DNA of 64,000 bases from Halorubrum halodurans (GCF_002252985.1 NZ_NHPJ01000059.1:29123-93122), one strand, 5' to 3'; shown: positions 42,172 to 49,970, numbered from the stretch's first letter. Notes: generated from the sequence alone by a model not told the origin. Numbers and translations: made by a program.

Positions 42172-43980
42172 CTAATTTTCGGCAGGATTTGGAAGCACCT
42201 CGTGGGGATCGGTAGTGCTGGCGAGCAAGCACTGCCTCGTAATGCTCCCGCTGGGACACCGCAGTCCCGTTTTCCTGCTCTGATTTTGTTGCAGTCCTCC
42301 CTCTGCCCGGCTTCGTGTCGTAATGAGGGACGAAGAACGGTACTCGGACAATCGGGTCTGACGGCCACTCGCCACATCCTGTTTACTGTTGGCCGCGGAC
42401 TGAACGCCAGGCACCGACACGGTTTCTGAATCCTCCATGCCGGCCTCAGAACGGACACGCTCGCAGGTGTAGCGTGATGGAAAGCTGGCGTGATTTCCCT
42501 GCGCCGTGTAGACACAGGGATTCGCTGTTTCCATCTGACTTCCAGCGAGGTGTTTCCGTCCGACGTTGATCGCACCAACTACATCCCGGTCGCACTCATA
42601 CTTACAGCTGGGACAGTAGAAGTGGCCGCCGTTGCGTAACTCGGTGTGATCCGTCGGTGCCTTCACAGTCTTGCCGCGTTCGCCACATCGCGGACAGTAT
42701 CGTGATGTCCCCCAGGGATTCACCGTCTCGACGTCAAGCCCGAGGAGGTCACCCTTGTACCGGATCCGCTCAAGCAACTTCCCGTGGGCCCACGTCGAGA
42801 TGCTCCATGCCGTCACGCCACTCGTCTCTTCGGCCTCCAGTTGCCCTAGCGACTCGAGGACGATCGTCTCACATTCGTGAACGGCCGCGAGCCACACCAG
42901 CTGATTCGCTACATCGTGCTGGATCTGGTCGCGGAGACGTCGCTCCTTCCGTCGCGTCCGGCGATATTCGCTAAGGAGGTGAGCGAACTGCTCGGTATGT
43001 GCCTTGCCCAGTTGGCGGAGTTCGGCAAGGCGGCTGTCTATGCCTTCGGCGTCTGCTTTCACTCGGAACAGCTTGTCCTTCGAGTGGTGGTCCACAAAGG
43101 CAGGTGGCGCGATCTGAATCTCCTCCTGTCCGTCTTCAGATCCGTCTAATACAACCGCAGTTGCCTGCTTTTTCACGCCGAGATCCACGGCGAGAACACG
43201 GTCGGGAGTGGTGTCTACAGAGGTCTCGGGAACATCTACTGGCACGTCCAGCGTATAGCCGTATTCAGAGGAATGCAGTGTCGGCGCTTTCAGCTCCCCT
43301 ACCTCAAGCATCTTGTTGAACCGTTGGTGGGCTGGGAACCGTATTTCGTGCTCTGTCCAGTCGGCATACGAGTTGGGCGATAGCGAATCCGGCGCCTTCA
43401 GCGTCACCACCACTTCTCCGCCCGTGGCTTGGACCTCGTGGATGTCTCCACGACTGTCCGGGCCGAAGGGAACCGTGTCGTCGGGTTGGGGACAGTCGAT
43501 GAGGTCCGTGTATACTTCAGGAAATCGGCCATGCCGGTCGTAATGATTGTTTAGCTGCTCGACGACGGTTTCGATATTGCTCCACTGGATGTACGGTGAG
43601 TCTCCACTCTCGAATAGGCGGCTTCGAAGCTGCTGCCATCCAACACGCCTGATTTTTCGTTCCCGGACAGTGTCGACTATGAACCGGAAGGCACGGTACT
43701 TCTCACGATGAGCTTTTAGAATCCGAGTAACACGATGGTAGATACATCGCTTGAATCGGTTGTAGAGGTATGCGTCTGTGTCCTCGAACGGCTCGTACTC
43801 GTCGTCTCGGACGTAGGTGTGGTCGTTGCTATTACGGGACTGAATCGCTTCGAGGTGCCTGTCTTGCCAGTATTCCTCCTTGAGCAATCGACGAAGATGG
43901 CGTTGCCCGAGTTCTAGGATTCGGGAACAGGCGGTGTGATACTCTCGGGGAATATGGAATTGTTCAGTGATGTGGGTCAT
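42172..43980 (-). CDS. Large TnpB-like RuvC protein in a resident gene context
   Basis: 602 aa, about 150 more than usual TnpB. The N-terminal 200 residues are helical (CIYHRVTRILKAHREKYRAF). The RuvC residues are kept: Asp in LAVDLGVKK, Glu in IVLESLGQL, Asp in ECDRDVVGAINV. The zinc ribbon is CPRCGERGKTVK and CPSCKYECDRD. A tail of about 110 residues rich in Ser, Thr and Arg follows; its DNA may encode a guide RNA. No insertion-sequence ends are visible, and it carries leader copy 12 like its neighbours, so it behaves as a cargo gene rather than a fresh insertion. Confidence 0.75.
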   Translation of the reverse strand: MTHITEQFHIPREYHTACSRILELGQRHLRRLLKEEYWQDRHLEAIQSRNSNDHTYVRDDEYEPFEDTDAYLYNRFKRCIYHRVTRILKAHREKYRAFRFIVDTVRERKIRRVGWQQLRSRLFESGDSPYIQWSNIETVVEQLNNHYDRHGRFPEVYTDLIDCPQPDDTVPFGPDSRGDIHEVQATGGEVVVTLKAPDSLSPNSYADWTEHEIRFPAHQRFNKMLEVGELKAPTLHSSEYGYTLDVPVDVPETSVDTTPDRVLAVDLGVKKQATAVVLDGSEDGQEEIQIAPPAFVDHHSKDKLFRVKADAEGIDSRLAELRQLGKAHTEQFAHLLSEYRRTRRKERRLRDQIQHDVANQLVWLAAVHECETIVLESLGQLEAEETSGVTAWSISTWAHGKLLERIRYKGDLLGLDVETVNPWGTSRYCPRCGERGKTVKAPTDHTELRNGGHFYCPSCKYECDRDVVGAINVGRKHLAGSQMETANPCVYTAQGNHASFPSRYTCERVRSEAGMEDSETVSVPGVQSAANSKQDVASGRQTRLSEYRSSSLITTRSRAEGGLQQNQSRKTGLRCPSGSITRQCLLASTTDPHEVLPNPAEN

Positions 43981-44002
43981 TTGTTGGCCTCGTGGTTCTC
44001 TC

Positions 44003-44033
44003 TCCCGCAACCCTTTTGAGGGACAATAAACAG
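44003..44033 (-). promoter_or_regulatory. Leader element copy 12 (TnpB-like gene)
   Basis: Minus strand: CTGTTTATTGT, then TCCC and GGGA arms around a loop TCAAAAGGGTTGC. The ATG of the TnpB-like gene is 22 nt below. A clear member of the family. Confidence 0.65.
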
Positions 44034-44074
44034 TCTCAGGAGCCAGACATTCGTATTCATCGTTACACCGCCGC

Positions 44075-44347
44075 TCAGGACTCGATCTGTGTTCCAGCGT
44101 CCCCGCTGTGTTCCGGCTGGGAGAGCAGACTCACATCTTGCAGGAGAGCTTTCGCTGCCTCAATCCGCTTCTGATCTGCGTTGTTGACTCCGGCGGTTTC
44201 GGCGCGCTTGTGATTGGTGAGTTCGCCCTTGTCGGTGACCTTCCAGTCGAGCGTCCCGAAGCAGTAGCTCTCACAGAGCTCGCGGACTGCCTGTGGATCC
44301 GATACGATTGCGCCGGTTGACGTCGTCGCAGCTTGTAGTGTCGCCAT
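44075..44347 (-). CDS. Small hypothetical protein, paralogue of the next gene
   Basis: 90 aa from the ATG at 44347. The last 40 residues (NNADQKRIEAAKALLQDVSL, then LSQPEHS) match those of the adjacent 62-aa gene at 44435, so the two are diverged duplicates. The N-terminal part (VRELCESYCFGTLDWKVTDK) is not shared. Helical, no recognised family. Leader copy 13 is 20 nt upstream. Confidence 0.65.
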   Translation of the reverse strand: MATLQAATTSTGAIVSDPQAVRELCESYCFGTLDWKVTDKGELTNHKRAETAGVNNADQKRIEAAKALLQDVSLLSQPEHSGDAGTQIES

Positions 44348-44366
44348 GTCTGGACTCGCGGGGAAG

Positions 44367-44396
44367 GCCCGCACCCCTCTTGGGGGGCGATAAACC
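44367..44396 (-). promoter_or_regulatory. Leader element copy 13
   Basis: Minus strand: GGTTTATCG, then outer arms GCCC and GGGC around a loop with AAGAGGGGTGC; inner CCCC AAGA GGGG is also possible. Typical member. Confidence 0.65.
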
Positions 44397-44434
44397 GCCA
44401 CTGGAGGTGCCCCTGGCGTCGACGGCGACGCCGA

Positions 44435-44623
44435 TCAGTCGTCTGTTGGGGCGTCTGTCCCGCTCCCGTCTTCTGGTCGCGTGAGTAGGCTCACTTCTTC
44501 CAGGAGGTTTCTTGCAGTCTCGACTCGCTCTCGATCCGCGTCGTCCAACTGGTCGACATCGAGCCGGTTGAGATTGCTGAGCACACGATGCATCCGGTAG
44601 CCCTGTTCGACTTGCTGATTCAT
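44435..44623 (-). CDS. Small hypothetical protein, paralogue of the previous gene
   Basis: 62 aa, ATG at 44623 (MNQQVEQGYRMHRVLSNLNR). The core DDADRERVETARNLLEEVSL and LTRPEDGSG aligns with the C-terminus of the 90-aa protein next door. Probably a short helical hairpin. Leader copy 14 begins only six bases before the ATG, the tightest spacing of the set. Confidence 0.6.
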   Translation of the reverse strand: MNQQVEQGYRMHRVLSNLNRLDVDQLDDADRERVETARNLLEEVSLLTRPEDGSGTDAPTDD

Positions 44624-44628
44624 CGGTA

Positions 44629-44658
44629 GCGCCTCACCACTCGCCGGCGCAGAAAGAC
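44629..44658 (-). promoter_or_regulatory. Leader element copy 14
   Basis: Minus strand: GAGTCTTTCT, then arms GCGCC and GGCGC around a loop with GGCGAGTGGTGA. Same stem as copies 4 and 17. Because the ATG follows closely, the transcript must be nearly leaderless if the box is the TATA. Confidence 0.6.
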
Positions 44659-44683
44659 TCCTTACGAGACTGTCGTCGACGCA

Positions 44684-44824
44684 TCAGCGTCGCCACCAGT
44701 GCTCGTCGCGACGCGTTGCCGCCAGGAGGTCACTCTCACACCCGTCGTCCAGCATCGTGTCCGGGATGGGGGATGCCTCGCCGGTCGGCCGTAGTTCCTC
44801 AAAGTCAGAATATCGGTCGTACAT
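44684..44824 (-). CDS. Very small hypothetical protein
   Basis: 46 aa from the ATG at 44824 (MYDRYSDFEELRPTGEASPI) to RRDEHWWRR. Acidic with an aromatic, basic end. The promoter would lie in the 135-bp region shared with the divergent winged-helix gene, where TATA-like ATATATG occurs. Confidence is limited by size. Confidence 0.45.
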   Translation of the reverse strand: MYDRYSDFEELRPTGEASPIPDTMLDDGCESDLLAATRRDEHWWRR

Positions 44825-44959
44825 CGGTTGGCCATACCTTCTGTCGGTATCGCATTTCAACGTCCGGACGGCTTCGCTCGCAAGACACTCTTGATTATGC
44901 GAGACAGTACAAACATATATGAGAGTAGGGCGCGAACACTGCCCCAAGAGGTGCCAACC

Positions 44960-45511
44960 ATGACCGAATCCTCGCGAGATGGGGTCCAATCGTGGACTGA
45001 GTCGATGAGCGCCCGCGACCGCATTCGGGCGGTCGCCGAGTCACTTCGCGAACCCCGCTCAGTTAACTGGATCAGCGAGCAGGCCGACGCCGCCTGGAGC
45101 ACGACCAACGAGGAACTTCAGGATCTCGTCGACCAGGGCCAGTTGCGTCGCGTCGAGGCCGGCGAGACCACGCGCTACCAGCCGGACTACACGCGACTGC
45201 TCTTCGAGGAGATCCGCACGCTCATTGAGGAAAACACCCGCGAGGAGCTGCGGAGTGAATTAGCCGCGATCACCGAGGAGATCGAGGAGTGGCAGGCGAC
45301 CTACAACGTCGAGACGTGGGAAGAACTCGAACAGTCGCTCGCCGACGGCGACCTCACAAGTGCGGAGCTCCGGAACCGCCGCGACGTCATCGCGTTCTGG
45401 CGCGAGAACGAGGAGGATCGCCGCCTCATCAAGCACGCACTGGAACTCTACTCCGACGTCGAAGCCGCCCGCGAGCAGATGACCGACGTGGCTGACCGCG
45501 CCACGAGCTAA
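44960..45511 (+). CDS. Winged-helix protein, probable antitoxin partner
   Basis: 183 aa from the ATG at 44960. The HTH lies in residues 15-75 (SMSARDRIRAVAESLREPRS, then VNWISEQADAAWSTTNEELQ and DLVDQGQLRRVEAGETTRYQ). A long helical region follows, with a coiled-coil-like stretch (ELRSELAAITEEIEEWQATY). It is followed after 17 nt by the 162-aa gene. HTH plus TumE-like pairs of this layout occur in haloarchaea as toxin-antitoxin modules, where the HTH protein binds its own promoter. Confidence 0.65.
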   Translation: MTESSRDGVQSWTESMSARDRIRAVAESLREPRSVNWISEQADAAWSTTNEELQDLVDQGQLRRVEAGETTRYQPDYTRLLFEEIRTLIEENTREELRSELAAITEEIEEWQATYNVETWEELEQSLADGDLTSAELRNRRDVIAFWRENEEDRRLIKHALELYSDVEAAREQMTDVADRATS

Positions 45512-45528
45512 TCCTCCTCTCTCACAGA

Positions 45529-46017
45529 ATGATCTTTCTCGCCGGTCGCGACCGCTATACGCAGCGGACCCTCCTTCGCGACGTTCACGACCGATTGACG
45601 AACCAGCCGGGGTGTGAAGAGGTCCGCTATCGCCCGTCTCGACGCCGACCCCGCTACGTCATCGCGGATGTCGATCCGACGACGTTCCTGAGTGACTCGT
45701 ACGACGCGGCGACCGCACGACTGGAGATTCGCTTCTGGTACCCCGCCGGCGTCGACCACGAATACTACCGCATAAACTGGGTCGAACCGGACCGAAATCT
45801 GATGCTCGGCTTCCACCAAGACGCCGACCATCCGGACCTTGGGCCCTGTCACATCCAACTCAATCACGAAGACACGCCGGTTGATCGCCACGAGGCGACG
45901 TTTCTCGATGCCCATCCACTCGCCGTCCTCGATGACCGACTACAGCAGTTCCCACCCGCGCTAGATGCGATTCACTGGAAGAATGGAGCGCCCTCGCTCC
46001 CGACCTGGCCCGTTTAG
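45529..46017 (+). CDS. TumE-like toxin candidate
   Basis: 162 aa, 17 nt after the winged-helix gene. Motifs ATARLEIRFWYPAGVDHEYY, MLGFHQDADHPDLGPCHIQL and TPVDRHEATF resemble the pattern of DUF6516/TumE proteins, with aspartates and histidines that could form an active site. The recognition is from memory of the family's general shape, so a different nuclease-like function is possible. Confidence 0.5.
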   Translation: MIFLAGRDRYTQRTLLRDVHDRLTNQPGCEEVRYRPSRRRPRYVIADVDPTTFLSDSYDAATARLEIRFWYPAGVDHEYYRINWVEPDRNLMLGFHQDADHPDLGPCHIQLNHEDTPVDRHEATFLDAHPLAVLDDRLQQFPPALDAIHWKNGAPSLPTWPV

Positions 46018-46207
46018 ACAGCGAGTTCATCGAGCGTCTGGTGATGCGTCCGTGCCGTGGTCGGCGTGACGTTTCCGGACTCGGTGATGTTACGGTGCGT
46101 TACCCACTACCCCTGTTCCCGCCCCGATTTGTGGAGGCAAGCTGTTGCGACCCCTGCCGAATGAACACTCGCCGTGACTGACGTCGGACTTGAGGGTACT
46201 CACCGTA

Positions 46208-46253
46208 TTAACCAACAGAAGCCATCTCTATCGGCGACTGTTGGTTAATCGGC
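46208..46253. repeat. Long-loop inverted repeat, copy B
   Basis: TTAACCAACA (46208-46217) and TGTTGGTTAATCGGC (46239-46253), a 12-bp extended stem ATTAACCAACAG/CTGTTGGTTAAT around a 19-nt loop. On the minus strand it starts with the same 15 bases as copy A at 12100. It lies 16 nt beyond the stop of the minus-strand gene at 46269. Confidence 0.7.
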
Positions 46254-46268
46254 GAGATTCCTCCTGCC

Positions 46269-47138
46269 CTATTCGGGGGTAGGCCCGTAGCGACCTGTGC
46301 CACACACTTGGCACTCCCAGATTGGTTGGCCCGTCCAGGTCTCGTCAGGGACCGACTCGCGTGTCCTGAATCGATGTTCTGTTTCTCTCGTACAGTGCTG
46401 GCACTCCAGGGCTGTCACGGTCGGAATATCGGCCCCGGTACTGGTGGATTCCGTTTCGTGGGGTACTGTTTCAACAGCGATTGCTGGGACGATCCACAGC
46501 TGGTCGCCGTCGGCGAGCGTGTGCTCGAGTGACGACTCAGCACGAATTCCCTGGCCACGCTCATCATAGACGCGTGGAATCTCCGTCTGAGAACGATCGC
46601 TCGTCTCGTCCCACGCTGTCCGCTCACGGGCCGCTGTTAGTAACGTGTCGCCAGCCGCTGCGGTCACCTCGGCAGCAGCGGGGAGCGTAGGCCAGCGCTC
46701 GGTTAGCTGGGGTGCGGGCTCCTCGTCGAGATCGTAGATGAGCGTACAGTCGTCAATGGGCTCGTCGTGACCTGACGTGAGAAGTGTCGCTGCAGCTGCC
46801 CCTTTCGCGACAGCACCATAGAACGTCCCGGATTCGACGAGGAACTGGATCACACCACGGAGTGTTTGCTCGGAACTCGCAGCATCCGACGCTGAGGCGG
46901 CGTCGAGTTCGTATTCGAGACAGAACCGGCATTTTCGTTGCGACGCCGGGATCGATGCGCCACAGGAGCCACAGGCTCGGTCTGTATCGGTTGTTCCATC
47001 CGGATACCCACCCGAATGCGCGGCTTCACGCTGGCGGGTTGGCTGGCCGTCCGCTGGCTGATCCAGCGCTGGGTCCGGCACCAGAGCGCCTTCCCCGACA
47101 GGTTGGAACGCGTCTCGGTCTGAGTTGCGGTTCGTCAT
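46269..47138 (-). CDS. Protein with two zinc ribbons
   Basis: 289 aa. N-terminal disordered stretch of about 55 residues, then a ribbon CGSCGASIPASQRKCRFC. The middle is alpha/beta with FLVESGTFYGAVAKGAAAAT and LIYDLDEEPAPQLTERWPTL, ending in DQLWIVPAIAVE. A second ribbon closes the protein (LECQHCTRETEHRF and WECQVCGTGRYG). I do not recognise a family. It has an ordinary TATA-like GGTATTTAAATC upstream rather than the hairpin leader. A TnpB element is inserted close to that promoter. Confidence 0.65.
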   Translation of the reverse strand: MTNRNSDRDAFQPVGEGALVPDPALDQPADGQPTRQREAAHSGGYPDGTTDTDRACGSCGASIPASQRKCRFCLEYELDAASASDAASSEQTLRGVIQFLVESGTFYGAVAKGAAAATLLTSGHDEPIDDCTLIYDLDEEPAPQLTERWPTLPAAAEVTAAAGDTLLTAARERTAWDETSDRSQTEIPRVYDERGQGIRAESSLEHTLADGDQLWIVPAIAVETVPHETESTSTGADIPTVTALECQHCTRETEHRFRTRESVPDETWTGQPIWECQVCGTGRYGPTPE

Positions 47139-47190
47139 CGATTCGCTCCGCGTTCCCCCCGGTTTGGTATTTAAATCTTACAGGCTAAGT

Positions 47191-47249
47191 CCCCGTCCTC
47201 AAGGAGCAACGCAACGAGCAAAGCGAGTGAGTAGCGCAGTAGGGCGGGG
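47191..47249 (+). repeat. Solitary right-end hairpin of an IS1341-type element
   Basis: CCCCGTCCT (47191-47199) pairs with AGGGCGGGG (47241-47249) with one G-T pair, and the left arm is followed by CAAGGAGC as in the true right end at 48696. It lies 67 nt before the accessory gene, at the left side of the element, where no right end is expected. Remnant of another element or a left-end hairpin. Confidence 0.55.
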
Positions 47250-47315
47250 ATACAGCCGTAAGCTATCGTCATTCTCCACCGAAACATATAATATATACTC
47301 AATATATATTTGTGT

Positions 47316-47474
47316 ATGGGCACATTCGAACTGGAAGGCGAAGAAATCATTGACCGTGAAGCGAAGGAGTTCGGCGGGAGTGCCCACGTTACAGTTCCCA
47401 AAGACTGGCGCGGCGCAGACGTGAAAGTCATCCGCGTCAGCGACCCCGACGAACCCGACGACCAAGACGAGTAA
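47316..47474 (+). CDS. DUF2080-type transposon accessory protein
   Basis: 52 aa, just before tnpB. The pattern IIDREAKEFGGSAHVTVPKD and WRGADVKVIRV is an AbrB-like small beta protein, known as DUF2080 and found 5' of tnpB in haloarchaeal IS1341-type elements. It may regulate the element. The promoter is a very AT-rich run (ATATAATATATACTCAATAT) from 47286. Confidence 0.8.
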   Translation: MGTFELEGEEIIDREAKEFGGSAHVTVPKDWRGADVKVIRVSDPDEPDDQDE

Positions 47475-47478
47475 CACG

Positions 47479-48738
47479 ATGAACTACAACTACAGGTATC
47501 GCATCGAACCCGACGAAGCCGTTCAATCTGAACTAGAACGGCATATAGATGCCTGTAGGCAACTGTACAACCACTACTTGTACGAACTCCGCAACACGGA
47601 CGAGTACCTATCGTACACCGCGATGCAGAATATGCTTCCCGACCTGAAAGATTGGTGGGACGATCTCAACGACGTGTACTCGAAAGTGTTACAGATGGTT
47701 GCCCGCCGCGCCAGCGACAACCTCGACCGCCTCAAAGAAAAGAAAGACAACGGGCGCAAAGTCGGGATGCTCAACTGGAAGTCACCGCGAGAGTATCGGA
47801 GCCTCACCTACAATCAGTCTGGTTTCGAACTCAAGAACACGAGTGACCAGACCATCCTTTCTCTTTCCAAGATTGGTGAGATGCCGATACACCTCCACCG
47901 CGACATCCCCGATAACGCCCGCGTGAAACAAGTCACAGTCAAACAAGAGAAAACGGGTGAGTGGTACGCCATCTTCGGCATCGAAACAGAAGACGACGCG
48001 CCCGAAAAACCCGCTCTGGATGAGGTTGACCGCGAGGATATGGTTGGTATCGACGTGGGTATCATCAAGTACGCTCACGACACCGACAGCACGATGGTCG
48101 GCAGTCTTGACCTCGAATCCGAGTACGAGCGGCTCGAACGCGAGCAACGAGCGTTGAGTCGCAAACAGGAAGGCTCGCAGAACTGGCACGAGCAACGCCG
48201 CCGTGTGGCCTGTATCCACGCTCGTATTGTACGGAAACGCCGCGACTTCCTGCACAAACTCTCAAACTACTACGCTCGGGAGTACGACCTCATGGCGGTC
48301 GAAGACCTTGACGTTCACGGGATGATGCAACTGCCGTCGAACAGTCGCAACCGAGCGTCGGCGTCGTGGCGGACGTTCATCGACTTCCTCGAATACAAAT
48401 GCGAGCGCGAGGGCACGCACTTCGTGAAAGTCGAACCTGAGGGCACGACGCAAGAGTGTGCCGAGTGCGGGGTTGAGGTTGAGAAAGAACTGTGGGTGCG
48501 CGAGCATTCCTGCCCGACCTGTGGGTTCGAGACCGACCGCGACGAGAACGCTGCCTACAACGTGCTACAACGCGGTCTTTCAGAGTTAGGCGTGGGACAC
48601 GCCGAAGTGACGCCTGCGGAGACTGCACTCCCTACGTCCGCGACTGGTGGGTCGTCCACCGTCGTGGATGCAAAGTGCGTCGTTGAAACAGGAAGCCCCA
48701 CCCTCAAGGAGCGAACGGCGTTAGCCGTAAGCGAGTAG
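47479..48738 (+). CDS. tnpB: TnpB-family RNA-guided nuclease (IS1341-type)
   Basis: 419 aa, five bases after the DUF2080 gene. RuvC residues: Asp in MVGIDVGIIKYA, Glu in MAVEDLDVHG, Asp in ETDRDENAAYNV. Zinc ribbon: ECAECGVEVEKE and HSCPTCGFETDRD. The C-terminal 45 codons (ATGGSSTVVDAKCVVETGSP) run into the right-end hairpin, so the guide RNA overlaps the coding sequence, as described for sense-overlapping transcripts of haloarchaeal IS1341 elements. Confidence 0.9.
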   Translation: MNYNYRYRIEPDEAVQSELERHIDACRQLYNHYLYELRNTDEYLSYTAMQNMLPDLKDWWDDLNDVYSKVLQMVARRASDNLDRLKEKKDNGRKVGMLNWKSPREYRSLTYNQSGFELKNTSDQTILSLSKIGEMPIHLHRDIPDNARVKQVTVKQEKTGEWYAIFGIETEDDAPEKPALDEVDREDMVGIDVGIIKYAHDTDSTMVGSLDLESEYERLEREQRALSRKQEGSQNWHEQRRRVACIHARIVRKRRDFLHKLSNYYAREYDLMAVEDLDVHGMMQLPSNSRNRASASWRTFIDFLEYKCEREGTHFVKVEPEGTTQECAECGVEVEKELWVREHSCPTCGFETDRDENAAYNVLQRGLSELGVGHAEVTPAETALPTSATGGSSTVVDAKCVVETGSPTLKERTALAVSE

Positions 48739-48750
48739 GGTGGGGTAGTT
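48600..48750 (+). ncRNA. Probable guide RNA (omega RNA/sotRNA) overlapping the tnpB 3' end
   Basis: The 3' end of tnpB holds a strong hairpin: CCCCACCCT (48696-48704) with AGGGTGGGG (48737-48745) and an inner ACGGC/GCCGT stem. In IS1341-type elements such right-end RNAs overlap tnpB and guide the nuclease to the sequence just beyond the element. The 5' limit is a guess; bases after about 48746 would be the guide. Confidence 0.5.
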
Positions 48751-48823
48751 CACACTCAAGGGTGAGGAAATGCGGGGGACGGATTCGGCCCCGACGAAAT
48801 AAATCCGGTTGCCTGCGACGGAG

Positions 48824-48928
48824 TCAGTCACGGAGCTCGGCGACCGCTCGACCGACCTCGCGAACGTGCTCACTCCGCTCGATATCGAGCTCTGTCGACA
48901 GATACTCGACAGTCTCTTCGAGGTCCAT
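48824..48928 (-). CDS. 34-residue open frame beside the TFB gene
   Basis: MDLEETVEYLSTELDIERSE begins at the ATG at 48928 and ends VGRAVAELRD. Strongly acidic, with good haloarchaeal codon use and a helical pattern, so it may be a real microprotein. It lies 53 nt downstream of the tfb stop on the same strand. Size makes the call uncertain. Confidence 0.4.
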   Translation of the reverse strand: MDLEETVEYLSTELDIERSEHVREVGRAVAELRD

Positions 48929-48981
48929 ACGCCGTGATAGACGCCCCGTCTGTATGTAGGTACTCCTCCACCGGAGGCGTC

Positions 48982-49902
48982 TCAGATCGCTTGGAGTTCG
49001 TCTCGCCGGCTTCGGAGCGTCACGACTGACACCTCTGCTGCCGACGCGACGGTAGATTGGGTAACCAACGCGCCCTGCTCTTGGGCGGCCAGATAGACGC
49101 AGGCGGCCGCGACGCCCGATGGCTGACAGCCGTTCGTGAGGGCTGTCCCCTCGGCGCGTTCTGCGAGTTCGTTCGCGCGTCGGCGAATGTCGTGGTCCAA
49201 CTCCAGCTCCGAGATCAGCCGCGGAACGAACGACGTCGGGCGCATTGGTGGTGCCGGGAGCTCTAATTCGCGATTCAGTGTTCGGTAGGCGTTGGTGACA
49301 CGAGTGGACTCGACTCGGGCGGCGTCGACGACATCCTCGAGGAGAAGCGGGTGTTGGTTACATCGGCAGGTACCGTAGATGCTCGCTGCACCGATGGCCT
49401 CGATGGATCTGCCACGAAGCAGATCCTCGCTCTGAGCGCTCCGGAAGAGCTGGCACGCCTGGTCACGAATCGACTCGGAGAGTTCGAGCGCACTCGCCAG
49501 CCGGCGTACCTCGCCCAACCCGTGTGCGAGATTCCGTTCCGCTTTGGATTGCCACCGGCCACGGGTCTGCTCACGTCGCATCCGGGCCAGCCGTCGGCGT
49601 TTCTGCCCCGAGAGTTCGTTCCCCTTCGCGTCGGTGCCGCGACCGATCTCCGTCGACAGGCCGCGGTCGTGGCGAGCCGCAGTGAGTGGAGCGCCCGTTC
49701 GCTCGCGCTTCTCGTCGTCGTACGCCCGCCACTCCGGCCCGTGATCGATACGTTGCTCGTCGATGACCAGGCCACAGTCCTCACAGACCGTTTCCTTGAC
49801 GTTCGTAGTGACGTGTCCGTGGCACTCGGGACACTGGTTCGCACTCGATTCCGTTCGGACGTCTTCGTCGAAGCCAGTCGCGTAGATGTCTCTCGTTGCC
49901 AT
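48982..49902 (-). CDS. tfb: Transcription initiation factor TFB
   Basis: 306 aa from the ATG at 49902 (MATRDIYATG). Zinc ribbon CPECHGHVTTNVKETVCEDC, then the B-reader segment (EWRAYDDEKRERTGAPLTAA) and two cyclin folds (from NLAHGLGEVRRLASALELSE and from RTLNRELELPAPPMRPTSFV). TFB bridges TBP on the TATA box to RNA polymerase; haloarchaea carry several that steer subsets of promoters. This copy lies in the accessory array and has leader copy 15, so it may be controlled like, and may serve, the other leader-bearing genes. Confidence 0.92.
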   Translation of the reverse strand: MATRDIYATGFDEDVRTESSANQCPECHGHVTTNVKETVCEDCGLVIDEQRIDHGPEWRAYDDEKRERTGAPLTAARHDRGLSTEIGRGTDAKGNELSGQKRRRLARMRREQTRGRWQSKAERNLAHGLGEVRRLASALELSESIRDQACQLFRSAQSEDLLRGRSIEAIGAASIYGTCRCNQHPLLLEDVVDAARVESTRVTNAYRTLNRELELPAPPMRPTSFVPRLISELELDHDIRRRANELAERAEGTALTNGCQPSGVAAACVYLAAQEQGALVTQSTVASAAEVSVVTLRSRRDELQAI

Positions 49903-49940
49903 TTTTCTCACCGTATTTGGGAACTCGCCAGTACGGCGAA

Positions 49941-49970
49941 CCCCTCACCCATTGAGGGGGCAATAAACGC
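49941..49970 (-). promoter_or_regulatory. Leader element copy 15 (tfb)
   Basis: Minus strand: GCGTTTATTGC, then CCCCTCA, loop ATGGG, TGAGGGG: a 7-bp stem and the best short-loop example. The ATG is 38 nt below, after a second short TATA-free spacer. Confidence 0.7.
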
